Positions 22,023 to 32,181 of a stretch of DNA of 64,000 nucleotides are shown piece after piece. Under the pieces are notes generated by a model. It was not told where the DNA came from. It ran no database searches and saw nothing but the letters and a program-made list of their open reading frames with translations. The first letter of the stretch is position 1. Every line of letters begins with the position of its first letter. This DNA comes from Polyporus tsugae (taxonomy: Eukaryota > Basidiomycota > Agaricomycetes > Polyporales > Polyporaceae): contig JAHRBS010000010.1 in assembly GCA_024305745.1 (NCBI GenBank), positions 2,425,501 to 2,489,500 of the forward strand, written 5' to 3'. The position numbers and the translations under genes were made by a program.

Positions 22023-23550
22023 ATGCCTCGAAGTGTCAGCAGCTATGGTTCGCCACCCCCGTCCTATAGGACCCCTGCGCCATCTACTGCATATGGCACA
22101 TTAGGCTCCGCGTAAGTGCTTCCAAGCCAATCCAACCCGATCGTGATACCGAACCAAGTACAGCCCGCAGCGACCCTACACCTGCAGCGACAATGCCCCA
22201 ACTGCGACCGAGACCACCTCGCTCTGGAACGGCACGGCCTACCCTCGCCGCTCGTCTCGCCAGACGTCGCTGATTCTGTGCGGAATTGTCGCCGTCTTGC
22301 TCACGGTCGTCCTCGCTCAAAACGCGGGGCTGTGGTCGACGCTCGTCGATGACGTCTCCCCATCCGAGAAGACTGCCATGCGGAGGAACTGGCGTCTGGA
22401 GAAGAAGGTGTGGGCCGCGGAGAAGGAGCGATGGGGATTGGAGAAGGTGAGGCACCAAGACGAGGTCGCGATGTGGGAGCGGGAGCGGGAGGAGCACTGG
22501 GAAGAACGCGATGCGTTTGAAAGGGAGAGGGCGGGCTGGGTGCGCCAACGCCAGGAGGAGCAGGATGCATTTGAGAAGGAGAAAGAAGATCGGGAGCGTC
22601 AGCGCCAGGAGGAGCGGGCGGATTGGGGGCGGCAGCGCCAGAAGGAACAGGATGCATTCGAGAGGGAGAGGGAGGAGTGGGCGCGCCAGCGCTTGGAAGA
22701 GCAGAGGCACAACAAGGAGATCGAATGGAGGCGGCGGGGTGCTTACTGGACTGAACCGTGGGCCGCAAGCTGGCAGTGTAGTGGGTACGGGACGCGGCCA
22801 TACAGCGCGCACCTGATCGACTTGCCGGGGGACGTGAACTGGTTGGAGGCGTGCATGAATATGCCCATCAAGATCAACGGTCAGTGGATAGACAAGCCGA
22901 ATAGGTGTCAGCGGGATGTGAGTATGTCTACATGAGGTTGAGACGATGAAGACTGACCGTGTTACGATCACAGAACCACAATACCTGGGGAACGTGGTCC
23001 GTCAACTTCGGCGAGTCCCAATGCACCACTTATTGGGATACCATGTATAACAGGGTGAGCGGCTGTTCCATGGATGTCACGGACATTATCACGAGACTAA
23101 CGTGTCTTGGTGGCTTATAGGGATGTAGCCCCGGTCAAACGGGAATGCGGGTACGTATCTATCCACAACTAGATTAGTTTCAAGTTTCAATTGCTGACGC
23201 GAAATTACTCAGAGATACGAGGCTCGTCTCATGAATTTGCGCCATGGGGACGACTGGGACCTGATGTGTCGGACTACGCCCGCGACCATAAGTGGCGTAC
23301 ACTTCGACTCCCCTCTCATCTGCGAAGACAAAGTGAGTGAATGAGGAAAACTTTTTTCTGCTTTCAAGGTGCTAAAGGGGCCTTACAGAACGGCAGAACG
23401 GGTGTCTGGGACGTTGCCGACGGATTGTGTTGATTCAGACGCGGTGTCTGCCGGCCACAGGATCCTTTGACCTTCAAATGTACGATCAAGTTCGGTAGCA
23501 GTCATATGCATCCTGGACCTAGAAGTTTAAAGAATGTTGTAAGCCTAGAC
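21773..23550 (+). repeat. tandem duplication unit 2 (copy C and flanks)
   Basis: Second copy of the unit described at 20020–21600. It is longer because copy C has extra coiled-coil codons, and the flanks show scattered substitutions and small indels. The duplication is therefore not very recent. Confidence 0.85.
22023..23433 (+). CDS. tandem-array copy C: PPxY type II membrane protein with extended coiled coil
   Basis: Closest relative of copy B. Exon 1 codes MPRSVSSYGSPPPSYRTPAP, again with PPSY. Exon 2 gives CSDNAPTATETTSLW, the membrane segment TSLILCGIVAVLLTVVLAQN and a coiled coil longer than in B: the unit with DAFE(K/R)E(K/R)E and RQR recurs three times (DAFERERAGWVRQR, DAFEKEKEDRERQR, DAFEREREEWARQR) with an 11-residue spacer EERADWGRQR-type between the last two. 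The C domain keeps YGTRPYSAHLIDLPGDVNW, EACMNMPIKINGQW, RCQRD, then in later exons NTWGTWSVNFGESQCTTYW, GCSPGQTGMR, DDWDLMCRTTPATISGVHF, ICEDK and GVWDVADGLC, stop 23433. The exons shared with B are nearly unchanged near the 3' end, which suggests selection or gene conversion. Confidence 0.8.
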
Positions 23551-24494
23551 GTGAAGTAAAGGATATATTACTGTGACCACATGCAACTCATCGCAAGTGT
23601 CAGGCATTCAAGAGGATGCCCCCCCGGAAGCCTGGCTAGGAAGCGTTGGCCATGGGCTGTCGTACGCCGGGGCGCAGCACTTCAGGTGACACCAAGCCCA
23701 CGAGATACCGCACCACAGACTATAAAGTTGAGTGAATTGTCTTCTGCCAGCCCATCTTGAGTACTACTTGAGTACGGAGCTGTTCTGGCGGCGGGGGGAG
23801 ATGATCCTGCGCATGGATGCTGAGGGTGCTAGTCATGTGAGCGTTCTCACGAATCTTATTTGGGATGGGCGGTCTGCGACTTGAACTTGAAATTGTCTCC
23901 CCCATGATAGTAGTTGTAGTTTGCAGACCTATCAGGACGACCTATGTATGGCCCAGGGGAAGGGAAGGAGGGACGATCAGGGTGCGACACTTACCGCGAA
24001 AGAAGTCCGCGTCGCCCACGTCGAGGAGGGGTCAACTGACAGCGACGATGGCCTCCGCTCGAGCGATTCCATCCGGTATTGGGATTCTGTTGGTGCGCTT
24101 CTTGTTTTCCTCTCTCACACCCGCACGCCCAGGCTCACAGCGGCACCTGTCAACTTCAGTGGCAAGGCTGGCATGACCACATGCCGATACACATATCCGC
24201 GGCAGACCACTTCCAATCGAACGCCATCAGGCTCTTACATGGAGTCTGGTATGCATCATCTGCTCTCCGGCGGGCTCGCCTTCGACGTGCCCATCATGGG
24301 CGGTGCCCGTCGTCCAACTATCCGTCGTTTCTCGTTTGAACGAACCCGACCCATGATGTCCCTGCTGCCCCCGCTGCATCCCCGGCCCGAATATGATGGA
24401 TGCCCCCTCGACCGGGCTCAGTATATATGCCCTTGCAACGTCGTCCCGAATCTCCAGGTTCTCCATCCCCGGTGTTTGAACGTGTCTCCTCGCC
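23434..24494. other. intergenic region with an unassigned coding-like stretch
   Basis: About 1.06 kb. Between about 23921 and 24100 the + strand frame reads KEVRVAHVEEGSTDSDDGLR, an acidic, codon-biased stretch that looks coding but cannot be linked to flanking exons. A TATA-like GTATATATG is at 24421, about 75 bp before the GH79 start. Confidence 0.35.
24421..24429 (+). promoter_or_regulatory. TATA-like box of the GH79 gene
   Basis: The sequence GTATATATG lies about 74 bp upstream of the ATG at 24495, a suitable position for a fungal TATA element. Assigned by position and sequence only. Confidence 0.45.
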
Positions 24495-26299
24495 ATGCAT
24501 CGTGGTCCTCGTCTGCTTACAGTGGCCGCCCTTGCGCTCCACCTGGTTGGGTCTTCCGCCGTGAACGTCTCCCTGCCCATATCCGCACCCGAGGGCTCGC
24601 AGTCCCTCGCTCGCACCCTCGTCTCCCTCTCGATCGAGCAGGATCGCTGGCCTGACTGGTCCGGCGTCGACTCTCGCAACCAGTTCACGTACAACGCGCT
24701 CACGGCCCTCGGAAAGCTCACCGGCGAGCCGCCCAAGCTCCGCGTCGGTGCAGACTCCGAGGACCACACCTTCTGGTCCCCGACGGTGACGATTAACGAG
24801 GACGAGTTCCCGGCCGCGAACAACATCACGCCATATCCTGAAGCGACAAACATCACGGTCGGGAATGCGTACTACGAGCTCTCCCGCTTCCTCCCCCGCG
24901 GCACGCGCATGACTTGGGGCATCAACCTAGGTGCCAACAACGTGACGAATGCCGTCAACATGGCGAACGCCATCGCCCGCGCATTCCGCTCAGGCGCCGT
25001 CACGGCGTCTGGAGTCATCCTCGATCTCATCGAAATCGGCAACGAAGCAGACCTCTTCCTCTTCAACGGGTTCCGGCCTAGCAATTGGACGGTTCAAGAC
25101 TACGTCTTGAACTGGATCTCCATCGCCGGTCCGGCTGTAGAAGCGGCTGGCATTAACGGACCCAATGGGCCCGTTGCGGTGCAAGGAGCTGCGTTTGCAG
25201 GGCAGGGCTTCACCCCGACCGAGATCTTCAACCTTGGTATTTTGGACAGCGCACCAGGGAAGGCCATTACTCAGTGTGTGATACCCGATTCTGCTCTGCA
25301 TGTGTGTGCCTAGACTCACCCTAGATAGGATCTCCCAACACCGCTACTCTGCCGCTTTCTGCGATGGGGGTGACTTCCCATTGACATCTTTCATGAGCAA
25401 GCAAGCCGTCCGAGGAAACCTCACCGTCTTCAACGCGGACATTGCTGAGACGCACAGCCGCGGTCTTACGTATGTCCTCGGGTATGTCGCTTTTTATGGA
25501 CACAGGTCATGCGCACACCACCGGATGCTAACGGCAGCCCGCAGCGAGACGAATAGTATCGCTTGCCACGGCGCACCCGGAGTTAGCAACACCGCCGGAG
25601 TAGCGCTCTGGATCATTGACTACACTCTGCAAGCGGCTACTTTGGGCATCAAGGAGCTCTTCTTCCACGAAGGCATCGGCTACAAGTACAACTTTGTGAG
25701 TGTTGTGGACTTGACCTCCCCTCATACATATCCACATGCACATACTTTCCTCACACCGCTTTGCGCTTTGGCAGTTGCAACCCATCTCCTTGAATCGCTC
25801 GACGATCGACGGCTCCCCGCTCGATCCGCCCGCGCCCCCGCACATCCAGCCGGGCTTCTACGGCGGGCTCGTTACCAACTCCTTCATCGGCAGTACCGGC
25901 GCGTCGAAGGTTGTCGAGCTCGACGTCGACGACTCGAACGTCTCGGGCTACGCCGTGTTCGAAGACGGCGTCCTCGTGCGCGCCGTGTTCGTCAACCTCT
26001 ACGCGTGGCTCGCCAGCAGCTCAGGCGTGCGCCCGGCGGTGCACATCGACTTAGACTTGGCACTTGGGGCGAGAGCAACGCAGAGCCAGGTCAACGCGTT
26101 CTGGGGCCGCAGTGCGAGACTGAGGAGGCTCGTGATCGACCATGCTGACGACACGGAGGGCCTAACTTGGGTGGGGCAGAGTTACGAGAACAGCGATGTG
26201 TCGCCGGAGGGTAGCCTGGTGACGGAACAGCTTCAGTTGAGCAAGGGCTTTGATATTCGCTCGACGGAGGCTGTCCTGGTCGAGTTTGCCACTGTGTAA
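24495..26299 (+). CDS. secreted GH79 beta-glucuronidase
   Basis: Glycoside hydrolase family 79 enzyme that removes (4-O-methyl-)glucuronic acid from plant glycans or arabinogalactan proteins. The N terminus MHRGPRLLTVAALALHLVGS is a signal peptide. The mature start NVSLPISAPEGSQSL, the sugar-site region PPKLRVGADSEDHTFW and the acid/base motif LDLIEIGNEADLF (Glu of the NE pair near residue 184) are in exon 1. After introns come RYSAAFCDGG, the predicted nucleophile in ETNSIACHGAPGVSNTAG, then LWIIDYTLQAATLGIKELFF and IQPGFYGGLVTNSFIG. The C-terminal beta domain (YAVFEDGVLVRAVFVNLYAW) ends in VLVEFATV, stop 26299. Introns near 25270–25328, 25482–25543 and 25698–25774. Many N-glycosylation sequons (NVS, NIT, NVT, NWT) fit a secreted protein. 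The family call is strong; exact sugar specificity cannot be read from sequence. Confidence 0.9.
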
Positions 26300-26868
26300 A
26301 ATGGACGTCTTGCCTGTTCGCATGTACAGTCCTCGAGTACGGTTATACGACGGATGGATCATGAATTACGAGCATTGATACCCACCTCCACCTGTTTGCT
26401 TTGTACCCCGACCAGGGTGAACCGCTCAGGTCTGAATTGCACGGCCCTGTCCAAGTCAGGCTGGGTACATTGTGGCATCGTCCTTGCATTTCAACCTATG
26501 TGAGCTTCCACGGGCTGCGAGCAAGTTGAGCTCGGGGGGAAAGCAAACAAACCTGCATGCCCTAAGCATCACGGGACGATACGGGTGATATATTTGTGCT
26601 TCAGCCTACGTAAGACAAACAAACAGGCTGCGCTACCTATTCCGCTCGCCACACCCGCCGAACTGACGGAGAAGCCGATATCATCGAGTCGCAACACCAT
26701 TCGTCTAATCTAAAGCTGTAAGACAGTCATCCAAATCAGAGGCTGAATTGATCTTCCTTGTATATATACATTGTAATACAAGAACCAGTAGGGCACGTAT
26801 ATCCATCCGTCCAGTGCAAGATACAAATTAGTACAGTACAACACGCGTAACAAATCGGGCGACCCGGC
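26300..26868. other. convergent intergenic region
   Basis: About 570 bp between the 3' ends of the GH79 gene (+) and the BTB gene (-). A run TATATATACA occurs near 26760. No gene seen. Confidence 0.4.
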
Positions 26869-29381
26869 TCAGTTGCGAGCATATCCCATAGCACTGGGAG
26901 ATCGGAGCCTTCTGAAGAGGGCCATCAACGTCTTGCCGCCTTCCGGACCCCACCTGAGACCAGCACGAAGCGGTAGTCAGTATCAACATCGCCAGGGTGA
27001 ATTCTGGTAAGTTGGGCACGCACTCTCCGCTCGCCACCTCCTGGCAACATTGTTCGAATTCGTCGGACACGGAAACCTCGTCCCACTTTTCCACGACGTA
27101 GTCCTGCAAGAAACATGACCGTTGGATATCAGTTTGTGCCCAGGTGGAGCCAGTGCGTGCGCAAGAGTGTGCTCACCTCGATGAGCGAGTGCAGCTCGTC
27201 CCAAGCGGACGACGCGAGCAGGACTGGGAAGCTCGACTGGGGCGTGATGGTTGACACGATATGCTCCAGCGCGAGCGTGGCTAAGCCCGGCATCCCGTAC
27301 CGGTGCGCAACCTGGTACATCGATAGCGCGGACGCGGGCTGCGGCGCAGGCGTCGGATGCGGGTGCGGGTCCGCCGTCAATGCGGTCGAGCGTGTCCGCT
27401 GCTTGTGGGCAATGTGCGGGTAGTGTGGTGCGGAGGGGGAGAGCGGGACCGGGACGGCCTTGGAGCCGCGAGAGGGAGACGTTGGGTTGGGCACAGGGAC
27501 GGACATCGTCGAGGGGTTTCCCCCTGATGGTCCGTGCGATGGCCGCCTAGGAGTCGTCGGGGACCGCGGAGCGGTCGTCGACTTGGATGGATTGCTGGAA
27601 CCGCCGGGGCGCATCCCAGAGGTAGTTGACGGACCGCCCACGCGGAGCTCCTTAGGTTTCTCGCGGGGACCCTCGCCGGTGGACCTGCCGCTGGCCCCAC
27701 TGGTGACACTACGCGTATCGCTGACGGTGCCGCTATGGCTGTCGGGCGGGCCGCCTTTGTGGAAGACCTTCCAACCCCACTCGTCCGCCACACCTGGCGA
27801 GCAGAAGTCGCGTGCGCTCCAACCCGCGCCGATACCATCGACGGCTTGGCGGGGATCGTCGTCTTTGCGGAAGAGCAGCCAGTTTGCATACACCCACTTC
27901 AGAAGCCAGTAAATCGTGACGAAGTCAGCTTCTTCGACGACGATCGTGTAGACTTTGCGTTCCCCGGGGGGTAGTGGGCCGGTGTTTTCGGCGAACGAAG
28001 AGTTGAGCATCGTGGCAAAGTACTCAGATCGCTTGATGAGAATGTCTGAGTGCGCATATACGATGCGTTTGCGCGCTAGGGTTTGCGGAGATGACGTTTG
28101 GAAAGAAGATCCGGAGCCGGGGCTAGATGGCGGAAGGGGCGCCAAAGAATGCGTTGGATCATGGTCCTGTGAAGTCCGCTCAAGACAAACAAACTGGACG
28201 TCTCCGGTATCTGGGAGCATGTATGAGTTGGGGATAGGGCGGCATAAGGAATATACTCACTGGGATTGTCAAGCGACGCTTCAAGTCCCTCTAGAAGGTC
28301 GCGAGGAACGTAGTAGGCTGAAGGCTGCTGTGGATAGAAGGGCCCGACCGGGGAGTGCATCTGCACGCATATAACGAACGAATCCGTCTCACGAATTCTC
28401 GGACTCTCAAGAAGCAAGGACAAAGGGGGAAGGGGGCACTCTGAAAGTGAAACGTGTCGGCAAGTGGTTTTGGAACATATTGGGAACAGACAGGTAACTC
28501 ACCCCAAACTTCACTCCCCTGGCGGAATACCCAGTTATTGTGCCAGTGCTCCCAAGCCCACTCTGCACGGGCGCCACGCTCACCAATCCGATCGTCCTGG
28601 CATTTGATAGCTGCGAACATGGACGCGGAAAGCTCATAGTCGGTGTGCGCGAAGTCGACGGTCAAGGAGGTGATATATATGGATAACGTCGGTGGTTGAG
28701 CTCGTATGATAGGTGTGGAAGGATTCTCGGGCTCGTTCATTGTGGTCTTGGCTGTGTCGGCCATGTCAGTATCCAACATTGAGTGACCCAGGGCTGAAAC
28801 ACGAACAAATCTCCAGCTTGAATTTGCCGTCTCCAAAATCAGGGGACTCCCTGAGCACATCAAACTCATCGTCGAGCTCCTCCGGCGCATTCTCGCCTTC
28901 CGCCATCAAAGGCGGATTCTCGATGTAATCTCTGAGCCTGCCCACGTCTCGCACGACCCATTCAAATGCCTGAGTGACACGCCTTGTGGTCAGAAGCGAT
29001 AACTGCAGGAAAGGCTGAGCCACTCACATGAAAGTTCCATTGTCTCGTCGTCGCGTCTTCCATCATTGCGTTCTGGCTGCTCGAGCCTGTCATACGAGTA
29101 GGTGCGCCTCCAACACCAGTAGACAGCACGACGGTGCTCGGGCTCGACGCGGCGATGGAGGTTCTGGAATCCCAACTTTGCGCGTTCTGTGCTGAGCTGC
29201 TGGTGGACGAATGAATGGAAGTAGAGGACGACGTCGACCTGTGCGTGTATGTGGACCACGGCCAATGCGGGCGCGAAAGCGGAGACGGTCGTCCAGGCGA
29301 ATTGGAGATGGAGACGGGACGCGGGGAGGACATGCTAGATGCGGTCGAGGGCGTCGTGGTTGCAACGTTCATTGCGTTCAC
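26869..29381 (-). CDS. BTB/POZ-domain protein with N-terminal MATH-like region
   Basis: Probable substrate adaptor for Cullin-3 type ubiquitin ligases or another BTB-mediated assembly. From the start at 29381: a Ser/Thr-rich disordered stretch; QWNFHAFEWVVRDVGRLRDY-type joined exons; EGENAPEELDDEFDVLRESP; GDGKFKLEI; then LSIYITSLTVDFAHTDYELS, AEWAWEHWHNNWVFRQGSE and IRETDSFVICVQMHSPVGPF, together resembling a TRAF/MATH-like beta domain. The BTB part follows: RKRIVYAHSDILIKRSEYFA, TMLNSSFAEN, YTIVVEEADFVTIYWLLKWV. It is interrupted by about 150 disordered residues (Pro/Ser/Thr-rich) before the second half, SMYQVAHRYGMPGLATLALE and FPVLLASSAWDELHSLIE. The last exons read YVVEKWDEVSVSDEFEQCC and GPEGGKTLMALFRRLRSPS, with stop at 26869. 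Known as a conserved basidiomycete family; partners unknown. Confidence 0.8.
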
Positions 29382-29631
29382 GGAGTGCGCAAGGATTCCC
29401 AGACTCAGAAGCGAAGGCCTACCCTGCCTCGAGGCGCGTGCCCCGATAACCTACGCGTCTAGCGCGCGCTACCATCCGACGCGTCGCACTACGCGTGACC
29501 CGTACGCGTCTTGAGTACGTTCTTGCAAACGACATCGACGACACAACCAGGAACAATGCCCGACGGTATCGAAGGCAGAAACTTCAGGCGTGTATAAAGC
29601 GTACTAATGCTTATGGTACAACATATGCCCT

Positions 29632-31802
29632 CTAATACGTCTCCCAAAACACCTCCGGCAACACTCCCCGCATGATTTTCCAATGGTGCAACGCGTCCTT
29701 CTGCTGCCACACTCCCAGAGGGTTCGCCATATCCGTCAGGACAAAACGTTCGCGTTTCTCCGTCGGGATGTCGCTCCCGAGCGTAGAGATGTCACCCTCG
29801 CGTTCAGAAAGACTAGAGAGCACATGTCGACGCAGGTACGACCCAAGGAAGTCAGATGAGACCGTCGCGCGGAACTTGAGGGGGTCGCTCGAGGGCGTAC
29901 AGAAGAACACCCAGTTCTGGAACTCGTTGAGGGCATCTGCAGAAGACTCGAGGGAGTCGTAGAAGGCACGGCACTGCGGGAAGACGGAGCGCAGCGTAAG
30001 CACGACGGCCTTGGCCGAATCCGAGGAGATAATGCCGGCATAGTTCTGTCGAGCGTCGTCAGGTTGAGCGTTGAGCACCCAAAAGCGACGAGAAACCGAG
30101 ACTTACCACGGCGACAACAGCATCCGATCGGACGATGCTCTTCAATTCTTCCCAAAATCGTTGCGTGTACAAATGCGCAGGAATGCCCCCGCCAGAGAAA
30201 CAATCGTGGACGACGATATCGAAAGGGTTAGAAGTTTGCGACGAACTCGTGGATTCGGCTTTCGCGGTCTCGCTACGGTTGTGCACCCATCCCCGGGCGT
30301 CCTCAAGGAAGACATGGTCTGGAGTTGGAAGGCCAAAGAAACGTTTCGCAGCGTCGTACACCACAGGGTCAATCTCAACAATGGTAGTTGAGAGACCGTG
30401 ACGCATGAATGACGTCGCTGAAATCCCCGTTCCAAGGCCGCTATCGCATAAGTGCCTGGTGAGAACAACGTTCCATTCACGGGAGATTGTCAGGAGGGAC
30501 GTACATAATGAGAGCGTTTTTCGGACGGGTGTTGTCCGCCTTCTTAGCTAGAAGCGCTGCTTCTTGCAGGATGAACGCGGTGTAAACGGAATCTCCCAGC
30601 TCATTGCCCGCTTGATCTTTGAGCACAAGCTCTGGGTCCATGGCCATGACCTTTGGACCAACCCAGACCCCGCCAAGGAGCGAATGTCCGGCACGAAGAT
30701 AGCGCATATGCTCGATACCGGTAGAGACGTCCGGCGACTCCAAAGATTCGCCGACAACTACCACGCCCGATAACGTCGACTGCTCCGAAGATAAAATGCG
30801 TAGAGGGTAAGACGGATGAGTCCAGGGCTCCGGGAGGGGTTGAGGAAGAGTCGGACCACGCAAGATAGTCCGCGTCAAGTAGGGCAGAATGGGTATGAGA
30901 GCCAGCCGGATTCTTGCGGCGCTGGCAGAGGTATCATTGCGCTTGGGTGGGGGAGGAGCGGTATTGGTTGGGTTCTCCGCGGTAGCCTTGGCTGAGGAGC
31001 CCTTCCTGCGTTTTCCTTTCGGGTTGGACGAAGCCTGGGGATTGGAAGCAGAGGCGAGTGGCTTCGTCGCACCGGGAGGCGGCGCACGGATGCCGGGTAA
31101 GAAGGGTGCCATCGCCCAGAAAGTCATAGCGGCGGTGCCTGCGTGGAGGAACTACGAATGTAACATTCAAATGAATGGAAACCCGAATTCTGAACAAATA
31201 GTACTCACCACTTGATTTGGCGGCAGGGCATTGACGACCGCAACTGCGGGCCAGAGCCCTTGGAGGGCATTAATCGCGGTGGCACATACAGGAAGTGTGA
31301 TTGACGACTGGGGTGTAGCCTTTTCTTCTATGTATGGCGCTTCCTGCATGAGAACCAAAAAGGTGAGCGTCCAACTCGACATAGACTATGAATACGGCGT
31401 GCTCACCTGCAACGCCTTGACGAGTGCGACGCCGAGCGAAAGCACGGGAAGCAAGACGATTAAATGGGTCGCAACTGGACCCCATATAGGATCTCCCAGT
31501 CTCGCAGTGTAGGCTGCAGCCCAGTATGATGAAGTTGGGAGAGCATACAAGAGAAAGGCAAGCCCGAGGGTTGCACGGGAAAGCGGGACGGAGGGCGCGA
31601 AGCTCCCTAGGATACTCGCCGACCAGACAATCTTGCTGAGGTGGAGTGCAGGAGGTGCAGATCCATACTGGGGCTCGAGGGCGCGTCGATATGCCCAGGT
31701 TATAAGAGAAAGGACTAGTAAGACACCGATGGCGGCTACCCGCGTCAACGCGACATGGAAGGCGTTGGACTTTGAAGTCGTCGTTGGGGCATGGGAAGAC
31801 AT
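29632..31802 (-). CDS. membrane-anchored spermidine-synthase-fold methyltransferase-like protein
   Basis: The N-terminal half has several hydrophobic segments (VALTRVAAIGVLLVLSLITW, ASILGSFAPSVPLSRATLGL, VATHLIVLLPVLSLGVALVK, LPVCATAINALQGLWPAVAV) and therefore sits in a membrane. The C-terminal half is a class I SAM-type fold of the spermine/spermidine-synthase family. Motif I reads CDSGLGTGISATSFMRHGLS (across the exon join near 30470), followed by TTIVEIDPVVYDAAKRFF with the acidic ribose-binding residue, DHVFLEDARGWV, NPFDIVVHDCFSGGGIPAHL and FWEELKSIVRSDAVVAV. It ends ..LPEVFWETY at 29632. A Lys/Arg-rich linker (GKRRKGSSAK) joins the halves. The reaction is unknown: members of this fold may aminopropylate or methylate. 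It lies head to head with the branching-enzyme gene. Confidence 0.82.
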
Positions 31803-32181
31803 GGCGGTTGAGGATCGATTTTGCTACCCAACACGGGGCATAGGCGTACAAAGGAAGCGAGTAGATGGGATAGAAAACGAAAGACCGACGTCCGAGTCCA
31901 GCTGGCGAGAGGCAGAGACCCCACACTCGCTCAGGCTGGCCCCGAGGAAGCTCCGGCAGAGTGCCGGGTGCCCTGGATCTCAGATCCGAGGAGATACGGA
32001 CACGTGACCAGTGACGTCGCGGGAAGATCAGGGCGAGCGCTCAGACGCGTCCCCGAATCTGGTCTGAAATGGGCGAAAACTGCAGGGCAAATCCCCGTCC
32101 GACCTCCTCTCTATATCGCCTCATCTCAAGGCTCCCTAACACCCCTACACCCCCTTCGATACCGATCCCTGTGCGGCAGAC
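31803..32181. promoter_or_regulatory. divergent promoter between methyltransferase-like gene and GLC3
   Basis: About 380 bp shared by two genes transcribed away from each other. A CTCTATATC near 32110 could act as a TATA element for GLC3. No specific factor site assigned. Confidence 0.5.
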
